From positions 398,452 to 462,451 of the forward strand of contig NZ_BAMS01000002.1 in NCBI RefSeq assembly GCF_000616095.1: DNA of 64,000 nucleotides, in the 5' to 3' direction. Below, one piece after another: positions 18,538-28,207 of the stretch. The position numbers were made by a program, and so were the translations under genes. The notes beneath the pieces are model-generated. The model saw nothing but the letters and a program-made list of their open reading frames with translations. It was not told the origin of the DNA and did not search any database. How positions within the stretch are numbered: position 1 is the stretch's first letter; each line of letters begins with the position of its first letter. The DNA comes from Sneathiella glossodoripedis JCM 23214 (GTDB lineage: Bacteria > Pseudomonadota > Alphaproteobacteria > Sneathiellales > Sneathiellaceae).

Positions 18538-19338
18538 ATGAGGTCATTTAAACGTAACATTCGTCTGCAATATTCTGAATTTCGTCATCGGGTACGTATT
18601 GCCGAGATTAAATCAGAAATTTCATATCTGTATAACGATAAGATAAAGCTGGTGAGGTCTGGATCGAGGGGGGCGGATAGCATCTATGTTGCGATAGGGG
18701 ACGGCGGACAAAGACTTGGTGTTCTTCGTCTCGTAAATCCGTTTCGCAAACGTAAAAGGGCGGCTTCTGGAATGCCTTATATCGTTCTTGATGGCCCTGA
18801 GAGAGTGAAAAGGGAGCTGGAGGCGTACAGCCTTGGGGGGCCTAATAAGATTACACCAAAAGTTATTTGGCACGCGGAAGATGCATTACTTTGTGAGTAT
18901 TATGATGGATACACTTCGTTAGAATTATATAAAAAGTCTAAAATTAATGCCGTGCAATTGCTAGAAATCGGCTGGAATGCTTTGAAATCAGCTCATAATT
19001 TAGGAATACTCCACATGGATGCTTCCATTGAAAACATCCTCATATCGCGGAACTTGGAGGAGTTCAGGTTGGTTGATTTTGAGTTTGGGGCTGCCGATTT
19101 CATGACCTTTGAAGATCAGTGTGTTTATGACTATCTGAGATATTTGGAAAGCTTTCTAAAATTTCTTGAACCTCAATCATATGCAGCTCTTACGGATTTT
19201 ATTCAAAGTTGTGATCTTCTAAAGCAGTTTACAGTCACGCCAGATAAATTAAATCAACTTATGCATTCATTAATTAGATTGAAAAGAAATCAAAAGTTGC
19301 TAAGTGTGGTCGAATCCAGTTTTGGGGAAGGCTCATGA
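18538..19338 (+). CDS. protein-kinase-fold protein, possibly a lipopolysaccharide sugar kinase
   Basis: A 266-residue protein with the kinase fold of APH, RIO and Kdo-kinase proteins. The catalytic loop reads ILHMDASIENILI (HxDxxxxN, about residues 160-172) and the metal-binding motif LVDFEFG follows at about residue 180. A glutamate in RVKRELEAY could pair with the ATP-binding lysine, though the beta-3 lysine position seems to be arginine in GVLRLVNPF. It starts three bases after the previous stop and its own stop overlaps the start of the GT9 gene, so the three are translated together. The neighbour suggests a sugar of lipopolysaccharide core as substrate, as with WaaP or KdkA, but the substrate is inferred. 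Confidence 0.7.
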   Translation: MRSFKRNIRLQYSEFRHRVRIAEIKSEISYLYNDKIKLVRSGSRGADSIYVAIGDGGQRLGVLRLVNPFRKRKRAASGMPYIVLDGPERVKRELEAYSLGGPNKITPKVIWHAEDALLCEYYDGYTSLELYKKSKINAVQLLEIGWNALKSAHNLGILHMDASIENILISRNLEEFRLVDFEFGAADFMTFEDQCVYDYLRYLESFLKFLEPQSYAALTDFIQSCDLLKQFTVTPDKLNQLMHSLIRLKRNQKLLSVVESSFGEGS

Positions 19339-20285
19339 AACGTACTTTGTTTGTCACATCAAATCGTCTGGGTGATGCTGTATTGACTACTGGCGTTTTG
19401 GCCAAATTGCTGATAGACGAACCGGAGGTCCCGGTTACTGTTGTCTGCGGACATTTGGCGAAGGAAATTTTTGAATGCTTTGAAGGTGTTGAAAAAGTTG
19501 TTCCCATAAAAAAACGAAAATATAATCTGCATTGGCTGGATGCATTTCGTCGAATTGATGGAATTTTCTGGCATCGAATAGTTGATTTTCGTGGAAGCGG
19601 GCTCGGCTTATTGCCAACAAAACACAGACACTATTGGAAAGGTGGAAATGATCAGCAGCACAAGTTGCTAACGAATGCACAGTTGGTCGGTGTTAATGAA
19701 GTTATCCCTCCGGTAATTCCGGTTACTGGCACAAAGATAAAAAAACCTTTCAGAATAGCCGAAGAAAATCAAGTCATTGCGATCGCCCCAACTGCAAATT
19801 TCAAGGGTAAGCAATGGCACTATGAAAACTTCATTGGGCTTGCAAGACGTTTAACCGATAAAGGCGGAATACTTCAAGGTGCCAAAATACTTGTATTGGG
19901 AGCACCTGGCGAAGAAGAACAGGCAATGCCAGTAGTTGAAGCCCTACCCAAAGATCAAGTCCTTGATTTTGTCGGAAAAACAACACCATTGGAGGCTGCT
20001 CAGCTATTATCTCAAGCAGATCTTTTTGTCGGCAATGATTCCGGATTAATGCATACTGCTGTTGCAGTGAAAATACCATCAGTTGGTTTATTTGGAGTTG
20101 GCAAACCTACAGTATATGGCCCGTGGGGAGAGAGGTCGCTTTGTCTGGTTGGTGAGCCCGCAGGTGAAAGAATTACACGAACGGAGATACTCAACGACAA
20201 GGGTGAAGTTGAAATTCGCGAAACGTTGCCGCTTGATTATGTCCATAAAAAAGTGGAGGATTTTTATAAATCGTTATCGACTTAA
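19335..20285 (+). CDS. glycosyltransferase family 9 (heptosyltransferase-like)
   Basis: GT9 enzymes transfer heptose or related sugars onto lipopolysaccharide core on the cytoplasmic side of the inner membrane. The N-terminus LFVTSNRLGDAVLTTGVLAKL is the family start, AIAPTANFKGKQWHYENFIGLA is the middle motif, and SQADLFVGNDSGLMHTAVAVKIPSVGLFG carries the donor-binding D-S-G-x-x-H block. It is 316 residues. The ATG overlaps the kinase stop (ATGA). No terminator is visible after it, and the DUF169 gene follows at 45 bases, perhaps as a separate unit. Confidence 0.86.
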   Translation: MKRTLFVTSNRLGDAVLTTGVLAKLLIDEPEVPVTVVCGHLAKEIFECFEGVEKVVPIKKRKYNLHWLDAFRRIDGIFWHRIVDFRGSGLGLLPTKHRHYWKGGNDQQHKLLTNAQLVGVNEVIPPVIPVTGTKIKKPFRIAEENQVIAIAPTANFKGKQWHYENFIGLARRLTDKGGILQGAKILVLGAPGEEEQAMPVVEALPKDQVLDFVGKTTPLEAAQLLSQADLFVGNDSGLMHTAVAVKIPSVGLFGVGKPTVYGPWGERSLCLVGEPAGERITRTEILNDKGEVEIRETLPLDYVHKKVEDFYKSLST

Positions 20286-20330
20286 AATATTGAATGTTCT
20301 GAATAATAATAACCCAGAAAGGGAAATCAA

Positions 20331-21110
20331 ATGACTGCGCTAGAAGGGCATTATGACTGGGACGCCATCCTTCAGGGATTAAACAAATATCTGAGAATTC
20401 GGGCGACCCCGATTGGTATGAAGTTATTTGAAACTGTTGAGGAGATGGAAGCTATTCCTCGCATTCGTCGCCCATCTTCAATTCATACAGCTGATCAGAT
20501 TGTGGGGCAGGCTTGCAGGCTCGGCTGGACGGTAGGGGCAACCGCCGAGGATTTTGTCGGTCCGCAATGTGGTGCGGTACTTGGATTGCATCCACAAGAT
20601 GAAGAATGGCAAAAAGGGGAGAGATATGTCGGTGTTTGGTGGGAAAGCGAAGAAGATACCCGCAAGCATCAGCAAGAAATGACGGTTGTTCCTCATGGCA
20701 AGTACAAGGCTATGGCGGTATCACCGTTGGAGACAGGCCGGCTGGATCCACCGGATATCTGTCTGATATATGCCACTCCTGCTCAAATGATCCTGTTCAT
20801 CAATGGGCTCCAATATGTCGGCTATAAAAAGCTTGATTTTTCAGTCGTGGGTGAGAGTTCATGTGCGGATAGTTGGGGAAGGGCCCTGTCAACCGGTGAG
20901 CCTAGCTTGTCGCTCCCCTGCTTTGCGGAAAGGCGCTATGGTGGCGTAATGGAAGATGAATTGTTAATGGCCATTCCACCCGCATATTTACCCAAGACAA
21001 TTGACGGTCTGGCTCAGCTTTCAAAGAACGGGCTGCGATATCCAATCCCTCCCTACAGTGTTCAGGGTGATGCCAGAGCGGGTCTGGGATATAGCTACGG
21101 AAATAAGTAG
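20331..21110 (+). CDS. DUF169 family protein
   Basis: A 259-residue cytoplasmic protein of the DUF169 family, whose function is unknown. Typical features are LRATPIGMKLF-like text near the N-terminus (RIRATPIGMKLFE), a cysteine in GQACRLGWTVGATAEDFVGPQCGAVLGL, PPDICLIYATPAQMILFINGLQY, and the C-terminal LSLPCFAERRYGGVMEDELLMAIP. A good ribosome binding site (AGAAAGGG) precedes the ATG. The gene is followed seven bases later by a gamma-glutamylcyclotransferase-like gene, so the two probably form a pair. Nothing in the window explains its role. Confidence 0.75.
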   Translation: MTALEGHYDWDAILQGLNKYLRIRATPIGMKLFETVEEMEAIPRIRRPSSIHTADQIVGQACRLGWTVGATAEDFVGPQCGAVLGLHPQDEEWQKGERYVGVWWESEEDTRKHQQEMTVVPHGKYKAMAVSPLETGRLDPPDICLIYATPAQMILFINGLQYVGYKKLDFSVVGESSCADSWGRALSTGEPSLSLPCFAERRYGGVMEDELLMAIPPAYLPKTIDGLAQLSKNGLRYPIPPYSVQGDARAGLGYSYGNK

Positions 21111-21117
21111 AGCGGTA

Positions 21118-21552
21118 ATGTCAGAGTATCTGTTTGTATATGGGACATTGCGTGCTGACTGCGAAAGCCCGATGTCTCATATATTAAATCGCTATTGTGC
21201 GTTAATGGGAACTGCATCTATGCAGGGCGAATTGTATGATTTGGGCTCTTATCCCGGCATGATTACGACAACAGATAAAGCCCGCCGTGTTGTTGGGCAG
21301 TGTTTTGAGCTATTGGACCCGCCACAAGCTTTGTCCGAATTTGATGATTATGAGGAATGCTCACCCAGTTTCCCTGAGCCAAGATTGTATGAAAGACAGT
21401 TAAAGACCTGTCAGATGGAGAATGGTCCTACCTTGCAGGCTTGGGTTTACATATACAATCGGAGTTTGGCTGGAAAACGGTTCATTGAAAGCGGAGATTA
21501 TCTCCAATATCTGAAGGAAAACGGTGTCAGGGTCGATAATCTGCCGCTGTAA
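21118..21552 (+). CDS. gamma-glutamylcyclotransferase-family protein
   Basis: Small GGCT-fold protein of 144 residues. The substrate loop LFVYGTLRADCESPMSH begins at residue 5, YDLGSYPGMITTTD follows, and the catalytic glutamate lies in LSEFDDYEECS. Such enzymes release 5-oxoproline from gamma-glutamyl amines or act on other gamma-glutamyl compounds; this group (AIG2-like) is mostly uncharacterised. The ATG at 21118 begins exactly at the conserved N-terminus; upstream in-frame sequence from 21001 only overlaps the previous gene. Confidence 0.85.
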   Translation: MSEYLFVYGTLRADCESPMSHILNRYCALMGTASMQGELYDLGSYPGMITTTDKARRVVGQCFELLDPPQALSEFDDYEECSPSFPEPRLYERQLKTCQMENGPTLQAWVYIYNRSLAGKRFIESGDYLQYLKENGVRVDNLPL

Positions 21553-21577
21553 ATAAGCCGTGGTATTAATTGATCGG

Positions 21578-22486
21578 CTATTTCTTCATGCCGATGTGAA
21601 CTTCACCGCGCGCTTTAGCCAGTTCAATTTGTTTTTGGCGTTCCGCAAATCGCTTCTTTTTCTCTTCGGTCAAGCTATCGTAACAACGTGGACAAGAAAT
21701 ACCCTTCATATATTTGTCGGATTTTTTATCTTCTTCCGTAATCGGGTAACGACAGGCGTAACATTGATCATATGAGCCTTTTTCGAGGGCATGATTTACA
21801 GTGACCCGCTGGTCAAATACAAAACATTCACCCTCCCAAGCACTCTCTTCCTCAGAAACTTCTTCAAGATACTTCAGAATACCACCTTCAAGGTGATAAA
21901 CCTCTTCGAACCCTTCTCTCAGCAGGTAAGATGTGGATTTTTCGCACCTAATACCGCCTGTGCAAAACATGGCAACTTTTTTATGTTTTTTTGGGTCGAG
22001 GTTTTTCTGTACGTAATCCTTAAACTCTCTGAACGTGGAAGTTTCCGGATTTACCGCCCCTTTAAAAGTGCCGACCTCAACCTCGTAATCGTTACGCGTG
22101 TCGATCAGCATAATGTCAGGATCGTCTATCAGTTTGTTCCAGTCTTTAGGTTTTACATAGGCACCGACCATCTTTTTCGGGTCGGTTCCAGGAGCACCTA
22201 GCGTGACAATTTCCTTTTTCAAGCGAACCTTCATGCGATAAAAGGGCTGCTCCTCATTTACGGATTCTTTGTGACTGAGATCAGCAAACCGTTCATCCGA
22301 TTTGAGATAAGCGAGCAGCGCATCAATTGCTTCTCTACTTCCCGCAACCGTTCCGTTAATTCCTTCTTCTGCCAACAGAAGTGTCCCCTGAATGTTATTA
22401 TCCAAACAAAGCTTGAGAATTTTGGGTTGCAGATCTTTGTAGTCAGGCAGGTTCACAAATTTATAGAGTGCGGCAACGATAAACAT
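21578..22486 (-). CDS. trhO: tRNA uridine(34) hydroxylase TrhO (rhodanese domain)
   Basis: Rhodanese-type enzyme that makes 5-hydroxyuridine at position 34 of some tRNAs. The 302 residues comprise an N-terminal ferredoxin-like part with [14 protein letters not shown] (about residues 37-50), the rhodanese domain with the active cysteine in [19 protein letters not shown] (about residue 178), and a C-terminal cysteine cluster [16 protein letters not shown]...CPRCYD that probably binds zinc. It faces the ABC-F gene and is a single-gene unit. Confidence 0.92.
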   Translation of the reverse strand: MFIVAALYKFVNLPDYKDLQPKILKLCLDNNIQGTLLLAEEGINGTVAGSREAIDALLAYLKSDERFADLSHKESVNEEQPFYRMKVRLKKEIVTLGAPGTDPKKMVGAYVKPKDWNKLIDDPDIMLIDTRNDYEVEVGTFKGAVNPETSTFREFKDYVQKNLDPKKHKKVAMFCTGGIRCEKSTSYLLREGFEEVYHLEGGILKYLEEVSEEESAWEGECFVFDQRVTVNHALEKGSYDQCYACRYPITEEDKKSDKYMKGISCPRCYDSLTEEKKKRFAERQKQIELAKARGEVHIGMKK

Positions 22487-22658
22487 GATTTAGCTCACAA
22501 CTGAGATCACGAAATACTATCAGTGATCCTCAACGGGTGTAATTAAGGGCTTCTTATATAAACCCAGTCAGCAGGATGCAAGTGCCCGTTTGCAATTGCT
22601 CCAGATCTTTTAAGATGTTAGAAGCTCGGCACCAATCAACAGTAATCTAGAGTGAAAA

Positions 22659-24491
22659 ATGGCAGCACCCATACTGGCACTTCAGGATGCCCGAGTCACA
22701 TTTGGTGGCGGGGATTTATTTAATCAAATCTCACTAGGGATTGAACCGGGCATGCGGATTGCACTGGTAGGCCGAAATGGATCTGGTAAATCAACACTCC
22801 TTAAGGCGATTGCGGGTGATATTGAACTCGACGGCGGGGAACGTTTCGTGCAAGCAGGTATTCGTGTTGGATACTTGCGGCAACACCCCGAAATTGTCAG
22901 TGGGCGAAGCGTATTTGAACAGGTTTCGCTTGGGATATCTCCGGAATTGAAAGTGGATGGTTCAGATTTGGGATATCTGGTCGATCAGGTTCTGGATGGT
23001 GTCGGAATAGACGGAGACAGGTTGCTTGAAACTTTGTCAGGTGGAGAGGCGCGCCGTGTTTCGCTCGCAGAAGCGCTCGTATCTGATCCGGATGTACTAT
23101 TGCTGGATGAGCCGACCAACCATCTGGATATTAAAACAATTTTGTGGTTGGAGGATGAACTTAAAGCTTTCCGCGGCGCTCTTATGATTATCAGCCATGA
23201 TCGGCAGTTTTTAAAAAATCTGACCAATCGCCTTTTTTGGCTCGATCGTGGTGTTTTGAGAACACATGGAAAAGGCTTTTCCGCATTTGAAGAATGGTCA
23301 GAGGAAATTCTGAGAGCCGAAGAGGTCGAAACCCGAAAACTCGACAAACGCATTGCAGAAGAAACAGACTGGTCGAGAAAAGGCATCACGGCAAGACGCG
23401 CACGTAATGAAGGACGGTTGCGTGCGTTGTATAGAATGCGTGAGGAGAGGGCCCAACGGACAAGCAGAATTGGAAATGCCAAACTGACCGTCTCCGCCGG
23501 TGAAAAAAGTGGAAAAACAGTTATTGAAGCAACTGAAATCAGCAAATCCTTTAAAGTAACCGATGGGACGGAAGTTCAGGTTATCAGGAATTTCAGTACC
23601 CGAGTGATGAGGGGGGATCGTGTCGGTATCATCGGGCAAAACGGTGCTGGAAAAACCACATTGCTCAAGATACTAATTGGTCAATTGGAGCCTGATACTG
23701 GCAGCGTAAAACTTGGAACCAACCTCACTCCCGCTATTTTCGATCAACAACGAGAAAGTCTGGATCCTGATGAAAGCCTCTGGGATACGCTCGCTGACCC
23801 CGGTAGCGGCCAGCTTTTGGTACGCGGTGAGGTTCGACATGTTGTCGCTTACCTCAGAGATTTTCTGTTTGAAGAAAAGCAGGCGAAAAGCCCTGTAAAG
23901 TCTCTGTCTGGCGGAGAGAAAAACCGCTTGTTATTGGCAAAACTGCTGGCGAGGGAAAGTAATTTACTGGTACTGGACGAACCAACAAATGATCTTGATA
24001 TGGAAACGCTCGATCTTTTGCAGGACATGCTGGCAAATTATGAAGGAACCTTGCTCGTCATCAGTCATGATCGTTATTTTTTGGATCAGCTGGTAACATC
24101 CGTAATTGCCGTTGAGGAGAACGGCAATGTGAGTGAATATGTTGGTGGTTACACTGATTACCTTCGGCAACGAGAGGTGACAGAAGAGACAAGCCGCATC
24201 AGTCAGAAAAAAGTACCCGCGCCAGAGAATAAACCAAAACAGCCAAGGAAAAAGCTAAGTTACAAGGATCAGCGCGATCTGGACAGATTGCCTGACGTTC
24301 TTGAAGATTTGGAGAACAAAATTTCAAAGTTGGAAGCTGAGATGGCTGATCCTGATCTGTTTAAAAATAATCCCGATAAGTTTCAGAAGGTGATGGAAAC
24401 TTTGTCAGCTCGTAAAGAGGAATATGAAGCCGCGGAAGAGCGGCTCCTGGAGCTTGAGATTTTACAGGAAGAATTAACGGCAAATTCTTAA
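22659..24491 (+). CDS. uup: ABC-F family ATPase (Uup-like)
   Basis: Cytoplasmic ABC-F protein that acts at ribosomes or, for Uup, also on branched DNA intermediates. Two ATPase domains carry Walker A sequences GRNGSGKSTLL and GQNGAGKTTLL, signatures LSGGEARRVSLAEAL and LSGGEKNRLLLAKLL, and Walker B LLLDEPTNHLD and LVLDEPTNDLD. There are no membrane segments. A basic linker (about residues 500-535) and a coiled-coil end, LPDVLEDLENKISKLEAEM and onward, match Uup. It is 610 residues. Its stop overlaps by four bases the stop of the convergent TetR gene. Confidence 0.9.
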   Translation: MAAPILALQDARVTFGGGDLFNQISLGIEPGMRIALVGRNGSGKSTLLKAIAGDIELDGGERFVQAGIRVGYLRQHPEIVSGRSVFEQVSLGISPELKVDGSDLGYLVDQVLDGVGIDGDRLLETLSGGEARRVSLAEALVSDPDVLLLDEPTNHLDIKTILWLEDELKAFRGALMIISHDRQFLKNLTNRLFWLDRGVLRTHGKGFSAFEEWSEEILRAEEVETRKLDKRIAEETDWSRKGITARRARNEGRLRALYRMREERAQRTSRIGNAKLTVSAGEKSGKTVIEATEISKSFKVTDGTEVQVIRNFSTRVMRGDRVGIIGQNGAGKTTLLKILIGQLEPDTGSVKLGTNLTPAIFDQQRESLDPDESLWDTLADPGSGQLLVRGEVRHVVAYLRDFLFEEKQAKSPVKSLSGGEKNRLLLAKLLARESNLLVLDEPTNDLDMETLDLLQDMLANYEGTLLVISHDRYFLDQLVTSVIAVEENGNVSEYVGGYTDYLRQREVTEETSRISQKKVPAPENKPKQPRKKLSYKDQRDLDRLPDVLEDLENKISKLEAEMADPDLFKNNPDKFQKVMETLSARKEEYEAAEERLLELEILQEELTANS

Positions 24492-25186
24492 AGCTGTGTT
24501 GTTATTGGCAATTCTATATCTGTTACCCGCGGAGGTGTGGGAAGCAGCCCGCAGGTTCTGAGAACTGTCGTAATGATCGCGTTCGTCGCATTTTCATAAT
24601 CTGACTGCTGAAGGCCATTTTCATTTCCAAGAATGCAGGACCATTGGACTTCAAAGTCCGCCCAGGTTTGCGTCATCGCCCAGATGTGAAATATAAGTTT
24701 ACGGCTATCAACTGGCGCAATCTTACCTTGTTCAATCCATTTGTCGATGATGGACGCCTTGTGATCAACCCACTCTTTCAAATCGCCGGATAAATAGGGT
24801 TTGATGCGCGGGGCACCTCGTATTAACTCATTTGCAAAGACCCGCGATGCTTCGGGTCTGTTTTGAGATAACTCCATTTTTGCCCGAATATAATCGGCCA
24901 ATGTGCTTGCAGGGTCGTCATCTTCAGATATTTCACGAAAAGATGACAACCAGAGTTCGACAATGTCGTCAATCACAGTGCGATACAGTTTGGCTTTCGT
25001 ACCAAAATAATAATGAATGTTCGCTTTGGGCAGGCCAGCTTCATCCGCAATATCTGCGGTTGTTGCCCCGCGAAATCCGTTGGCAGCGAAGACTTTTTCA
25101 GCGGCCTGCAGAATTTTTTTCATATTCTCTTTGCGAATACGACCTTCACCGTCATTTGAATTTGCAGACGTTTTACTTTTTGTCAT
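24488..25186 (-). CDS. rutR: RutR-like TetR-family regulator of pyrimidine catabolism
   Basis: TetR-type repressor of 232 residues. The DNA-binding helix-turn-helix reads ILQAAEKVFAANGFRGATTADIADEAGLPKANIHYYFGTKAKLY (about residues 25-67). The C-terminal ligand domain (ELIRGAPRIKPYLSG, FHIWAMTQTWADFEVQW) resembles E. coli RutR, which binds uracil or thymine and then leaves DNA. The gene diverges from the dihydropyrimidine dehydrogenase operon, and sites matching the RutR consensus lie at 25460-25475 and 35907-35920, which strongly supports the call. E. coli RutR controls a different, oxidative pathway. Confidence 0.88.
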   Translation of the reverse strand: MTKSKTSANSNDGEGRIRKENMKKILQAAEKVFAANGFRGATTADIADEAGLPKANIHYYFGTKAKLYRTVIDDIVELWLSSFREISEDDDPASTLADYIRAKMELSQNRPEASRVFANELIRGAPRIKPYLSGDLKEWVDHKASIIDKWIEQGKIAPVDSRKLIFHIWAMTQTWADFEVQWSCILGNENGLQQSDYENATNAIITTVLRTCGLLPTPPRVTDIELPITTQL

Positions 25187-25552
25187 TTTAAAAAATCTCG
25201 TGTTTGACGACTTTGCCCAATTTGAGACTATGCATACTGTTTTTTCAAGAAATATTCTATCTGCGTTGATATGGGGTCAGTTTGCGAATCCAAAAGGTTG
25301 ATTCTTTCTTCCTTGTTTTAGGGGATGTTATTTCGAATTTATGTGCCTGCTTTTTGGGCCGATTTCTTGTGCAATTGCTTTTAAACTAGACAGTACAGCT
25401 CAACTGGATCGTTTGAAAATTGCAGAAAACTGCGAAATCTAAAAAAGAAATAATTAATCTTGACCATTTGGTCAGATTTTGATTAAGGTTTTTCTCAGGG
25501 AACAAAGCTGGCGTTGCTGGCTATTTATAAAACTGGGCTAGGAATAGAAAAA
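25187..25552. other. intergenic control region between rutR and preT
   Basis: No gene is visible apart from a weak upstream extension of preT from a TTG at 25514. The stretch holds the promoters of the diverging rutR and preT genes and the RutR-type operator listed separately. A TTGACC that could serve as -35 of preT is part of the operator itself. Confidence 0.65.
25460..25475. promoter_or_regulatory. RutR-type operator upstream of preT
   Basis: TTGACCATTTGGTCAG contains the perfect dyad TGACCA-TT-TGGTCA and differs from the E. coli RutR consensus TTGACCANNTGGTCAA only in the last base. It lies about 78 bases before the preT ATG and overlaps a possible -35 box (TTGACC), the place for a repressor. 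An equal dyad stands before the nitrilase and dihydropyrimidinase genes at 35907-35920. Confidence 0.85.
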
Positions 25553-26896
25553 ATGGGTGGTATCGCAGATGTCGCGGCGGGTCGTTTGTCCGCTGACGAG
25601 CTGTCGAAGAATTTCGACGACATGTATCCTGCATTAGGGGAGTCTAAAGCACTAATTGAGGCAAGTCGCTGCTATTTTTGTTATGATGCGCCTTGCATGG
25701 AAGCCTGTCCCACAGGCATTGATATTCCAAATTTCATCCGCAAAATCCAAACTGGAAATTATAGAGGCTCGGCTCTTGATATCCTGAGCGAGAATATAAT
25801 GGGTGGCGCATGTGCGCGTGTCTGTCCTACAGAAATTCTGTGTGAAGAAGTCTGTGTGCGGCAAACCCAGGAAGGGAAGCCTGTAACAATTGGTAAATTA
25901 CAGCGCTTCGCAACCGACTGGTTGATGGCCAGTAAAGAGCAGCCTTTTGAACGCGCGGAGCTTTCAGGCAAAACTGTAGCTGTTGTTGGGGCAGGGCCCG
26001 CGGGGCTTTCCGCCGCCCATCGGCTTTCGATGCTGGGCCATGACGTGGAAATATTTGAAGCTCTGCCTAAATCTGGTGGCTTAAACGAATACGGAATTGC
26101 AGCCTATAAATTACCTCACGGGATTGCTCAGGAAGAGGTTGATTTCATACTTGGTATCGGTGGCATTACAGTCCATCATAACAAGGCCCTGGGGCGGGAC
26201 ATTTCTCTCTCAGAGCTCCATGAAAAGTTTGACGCAGTCTTTATTGGTACCGGTCTTGGGGCGGTTCGCGCGCTTGGATTTGAAAATGAAAATATCAAAG
26301 GTGTTTTTAACGCAGTCGATTACATAGCCAAGCTACGTCAGTCAGAGGATAAAACGGATCTGGAGATCGGCCGTAAAGTTGTTGTGATCGGTGGTGGGAA
26401 TACGGCTATCGATATGGCAGTTCAAGCCAAACGACTCGGGGCAGAAGACGTAACACTCGTGTATCGCAGAGCGCCGGAGGATATGAGCGCCACACATCAC
26501 GAGCAGGATTACGCAAAACTGAATGGGGTTACGATAAAGCATTTTGCCAAACCGGTGGAGCTTCTTGAGCAGGACGGACAGGTTACTGGCGTCAGATTTG
26601 AATACACGGCAAAAGGGGCCAATGGCGCGCTTGAAGGCACAGGGGAGACTTTCGACTTGATGGCCAATATGGTCTTCAAGGCAATCGGTCAGGTTTTTAT
26701 TCCCGACCCTGCAACCAATAGCACAGTTAGTCTTGAAATTCAGGATGGCCGTATTGTTGTAGATGAAAACGGGGCAACCTCCGTACCCGGTATCTACGCT
26801 GGCGGTGACTGTGTTTATGGGGGTGAAGACCTGACTGTTGCCGCTGTGCAGGATGGTAAAGTTGCAGCACACGCAATTGATAAAGTTTTAAGATAG
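25553..26896 (+). CDS. preT: NAD-dependent dihydropyrimidine dehydrogenase subunit PreT
   Basis: NADH-handling flavoprotein subunit of bacterial dihydropyrimidine dehydrogenase; electrons pass to PreA, which reduces uracil or thymine. An N-terminal iron-sulfur domain has cysteines in ASRCYFCYDAPCMEACPTGID and GGACARVCPTEILCEEVC (about residues 35-100). FAD binding is shown by VAVVGAGPAGLSAAHRL and NAD binding by VVVIGGGNTAIDMAVQA. The ATG at 25553 is used because AGGAA lies eight bases upstream; a TTG at 25514 would add 13 residues. It has 447 residues and starts the operon preT-preA-amidohydrolase-ABC importer. Confidence 0.93.
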   Translation: MGGIADVAAGRLSADELSKNFDDMYPALGESKALIEASRCYFCYDAPCMEACPTGIDIPNFIRKIQTGNYRGSALDILSENIMGGACARVCPTEILCEEVCVRQTQEGKPVTIGKLQRFATDWLMASKEQPFERAELSGKTVAVVGAGPAGLSAAHRLSMLGHDVEIFEALPKSGGLNEYGIAAYKLPHGIAQEEVDFILGIGGITVHHNKALGRDISLSELHEKFDAVFIGTGLGAVRALGFENENIKGVFNAVDYIAKLRQSEDKTDLEIGRKVVVIGGGNTAIDMAVQAKRLGAEDVTLVYRRAPEDMSATHHEQDYAKLNGVTIKHFAKPVELLEQDGQVTGVRFEYTAKGANGALEGTGETFDLMANMVFKAIGQVFIPDPATNSTVSLEIQDGRIVVDENGATSVPGIYAGGDCVYGGEDLTVAAVQDGKVAAHAIDKVLR

Positions 26897-26920
26897 AGAA
26901 TTGGGCGAAGGACTGAGCAA

Positions 26921-28195
26921 ATGGCAGATTTGAGCTATGATTTTGTAGGAATTAAAACGCCTAATCCTTTTTGGCTGGCGAGTGCGCCACCAACTGATAA
27001 GGAAATTAACGTCGTTCGGGCGTTTGAGGCCGGTTGGGGCGGCGTTGTGTGGAAAACCCTTGGTGAAGATCCCCCTGTGGTCAATGTGTCTTCAAGGTAT
27101 GGGGCGACCCATTATAATGGGCAGCGCATTGCGGGCCTTAATAACATTGAGCTGATTACAGATCGTCCGCTTGATGTTAATCTTGAAGAAATTACCAGGG
27201 TGAAGAAAGACTGGCCGGATCGGGCGATGGTTGTCTCTCTTATGGTCCCTTGCGAGGAAGACCCGTGGAAATATATTCTGGGGCGCGTTGCTGAAACGGG
27301 TGCTGATGGTGTTGAGCTGAACTTTGGCTGTCCGCATGGCATGTCAGAGCGGGGAATGGGGTCAGCCGTTGGTCAGGTTCCTGAATATGTTCAGATGGTC
27401 ACCGAATGGTGCAAAAAGCATAGCGATATGTCAGTTATCGTTAAGCTGACACCAAATATTACGGATATTCGCAGCTCGGCAAGGGCGGCTGTTCGCGGTG
27501 GTGCAGATGCTGTATCCTTAATCAATACGATCAACTCGATCGTGAATATTGATCTTGATATCATGGCACCTACACCGACCGTTGATGGTAAAGGGGCCCA
27601 TGGTGGTTATTGCGGGCCGGCAGTCAAACCAATCGCTTTGAATATGGTTGCTGAAATTGCCAGAGATCCGGAATGTCAAAATATTCCCATGTCAGGAATA
27701 GGGGGGATTTCGAATTGGCGGGACGCAGCAGAATTCATTTCGCTAGGGTGCGGTACTGTGCAGGTCTGCACCGCGGCGATGCATCATGGCTTCAAGATCG
27801 TTGATGATATGAAAACCGGCCTGAGCAACTGGATGGACAGCAAGGGTTATAAATCAATCGATGATTTTAGAGGATTGGCGGCGTCAAATGTGACAGACTG
27901 GAATCAGCTTAACATGAATTATGATGTTAAGGCGCTGATTGATCAGGATAAATGTATTAAATGCGGCTTGTGTCATATAGCATGTGAAGACACGTCGCAT
28001 CAGGCGATTACCGCAGAGCGCGTTGATGGTGCAAGGCGCTATGAAGTTGTGGATGAGGAGTGCGTAGGGTGTAATCTCTGCCTGCATGTATGTCCGGTTG
28101 ATGACTGTATTACGATGGTCGAGGTTGATAATGGTAAGCCATATATGAACTGGAATCAGGATCCTCGAAACCCACATAGCAAAGCTGCAGAATAA
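26921..28195 (+). CDS. preA: NAD-dependent dihydropyrimidine dehydrogenase subunit PreA
   Basis: Catalytic subunit that reduces uracil and thymine to their 5,6-dihydro forms, the first step of the reductive pathway. The FMN barrel, like dihydroorotate dehydrogenase, covers residues 1-310, with NFGCPHGMSERGMGSAVGQ and SGIGGISNWRDAAEFISLG. The C-terminus has two 4Fe-4S motifs, CIKCGLCHIACE and CVGCNLCLHVCPVDDC. At 424 residues it is slightly longer than E. coli PreA. It lies 24 bases after preT. Confidence 0.94.
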   Translation: MADLSYDFVGIKTPNPFWLASAPPTDKEINVVRAFEAGWGGVVWKTLGEDPPVVNVSSRYGATHYNGQRIAGLNNIELITDRPLDVNLEEITRVKKDWPDRAMVVSLMVPCEEDPWKYILGRVAETGADGVELNFGCPHGMSERGMGSAVGQVPEYVQMVTEWCKKHSDMSVIVKLTPNITDIRSSARAAVRGGADAVSLINTINSIVNIDLDIMAPTPTVDGKGAHGGYCGPAVKPIALNMVAEIARDPECQNIPMSGIGGISNWRDAAEFISLGCGTVQVCTAAMHHGFKIVDDMKTGLSNWMDSKGYKSIDDFRGLAASNVTDWNQLNMNYDVKALIDQDKCIKCGLCHIACEDTSHQAITAERVDGARRYEVVDEECVGCNLCLHVCPVDDCITMVEVDNGKPYMNWNQDPRNPHSKAAE

Positions 28196-28207
28196 GACGG
28201 TGCAATT

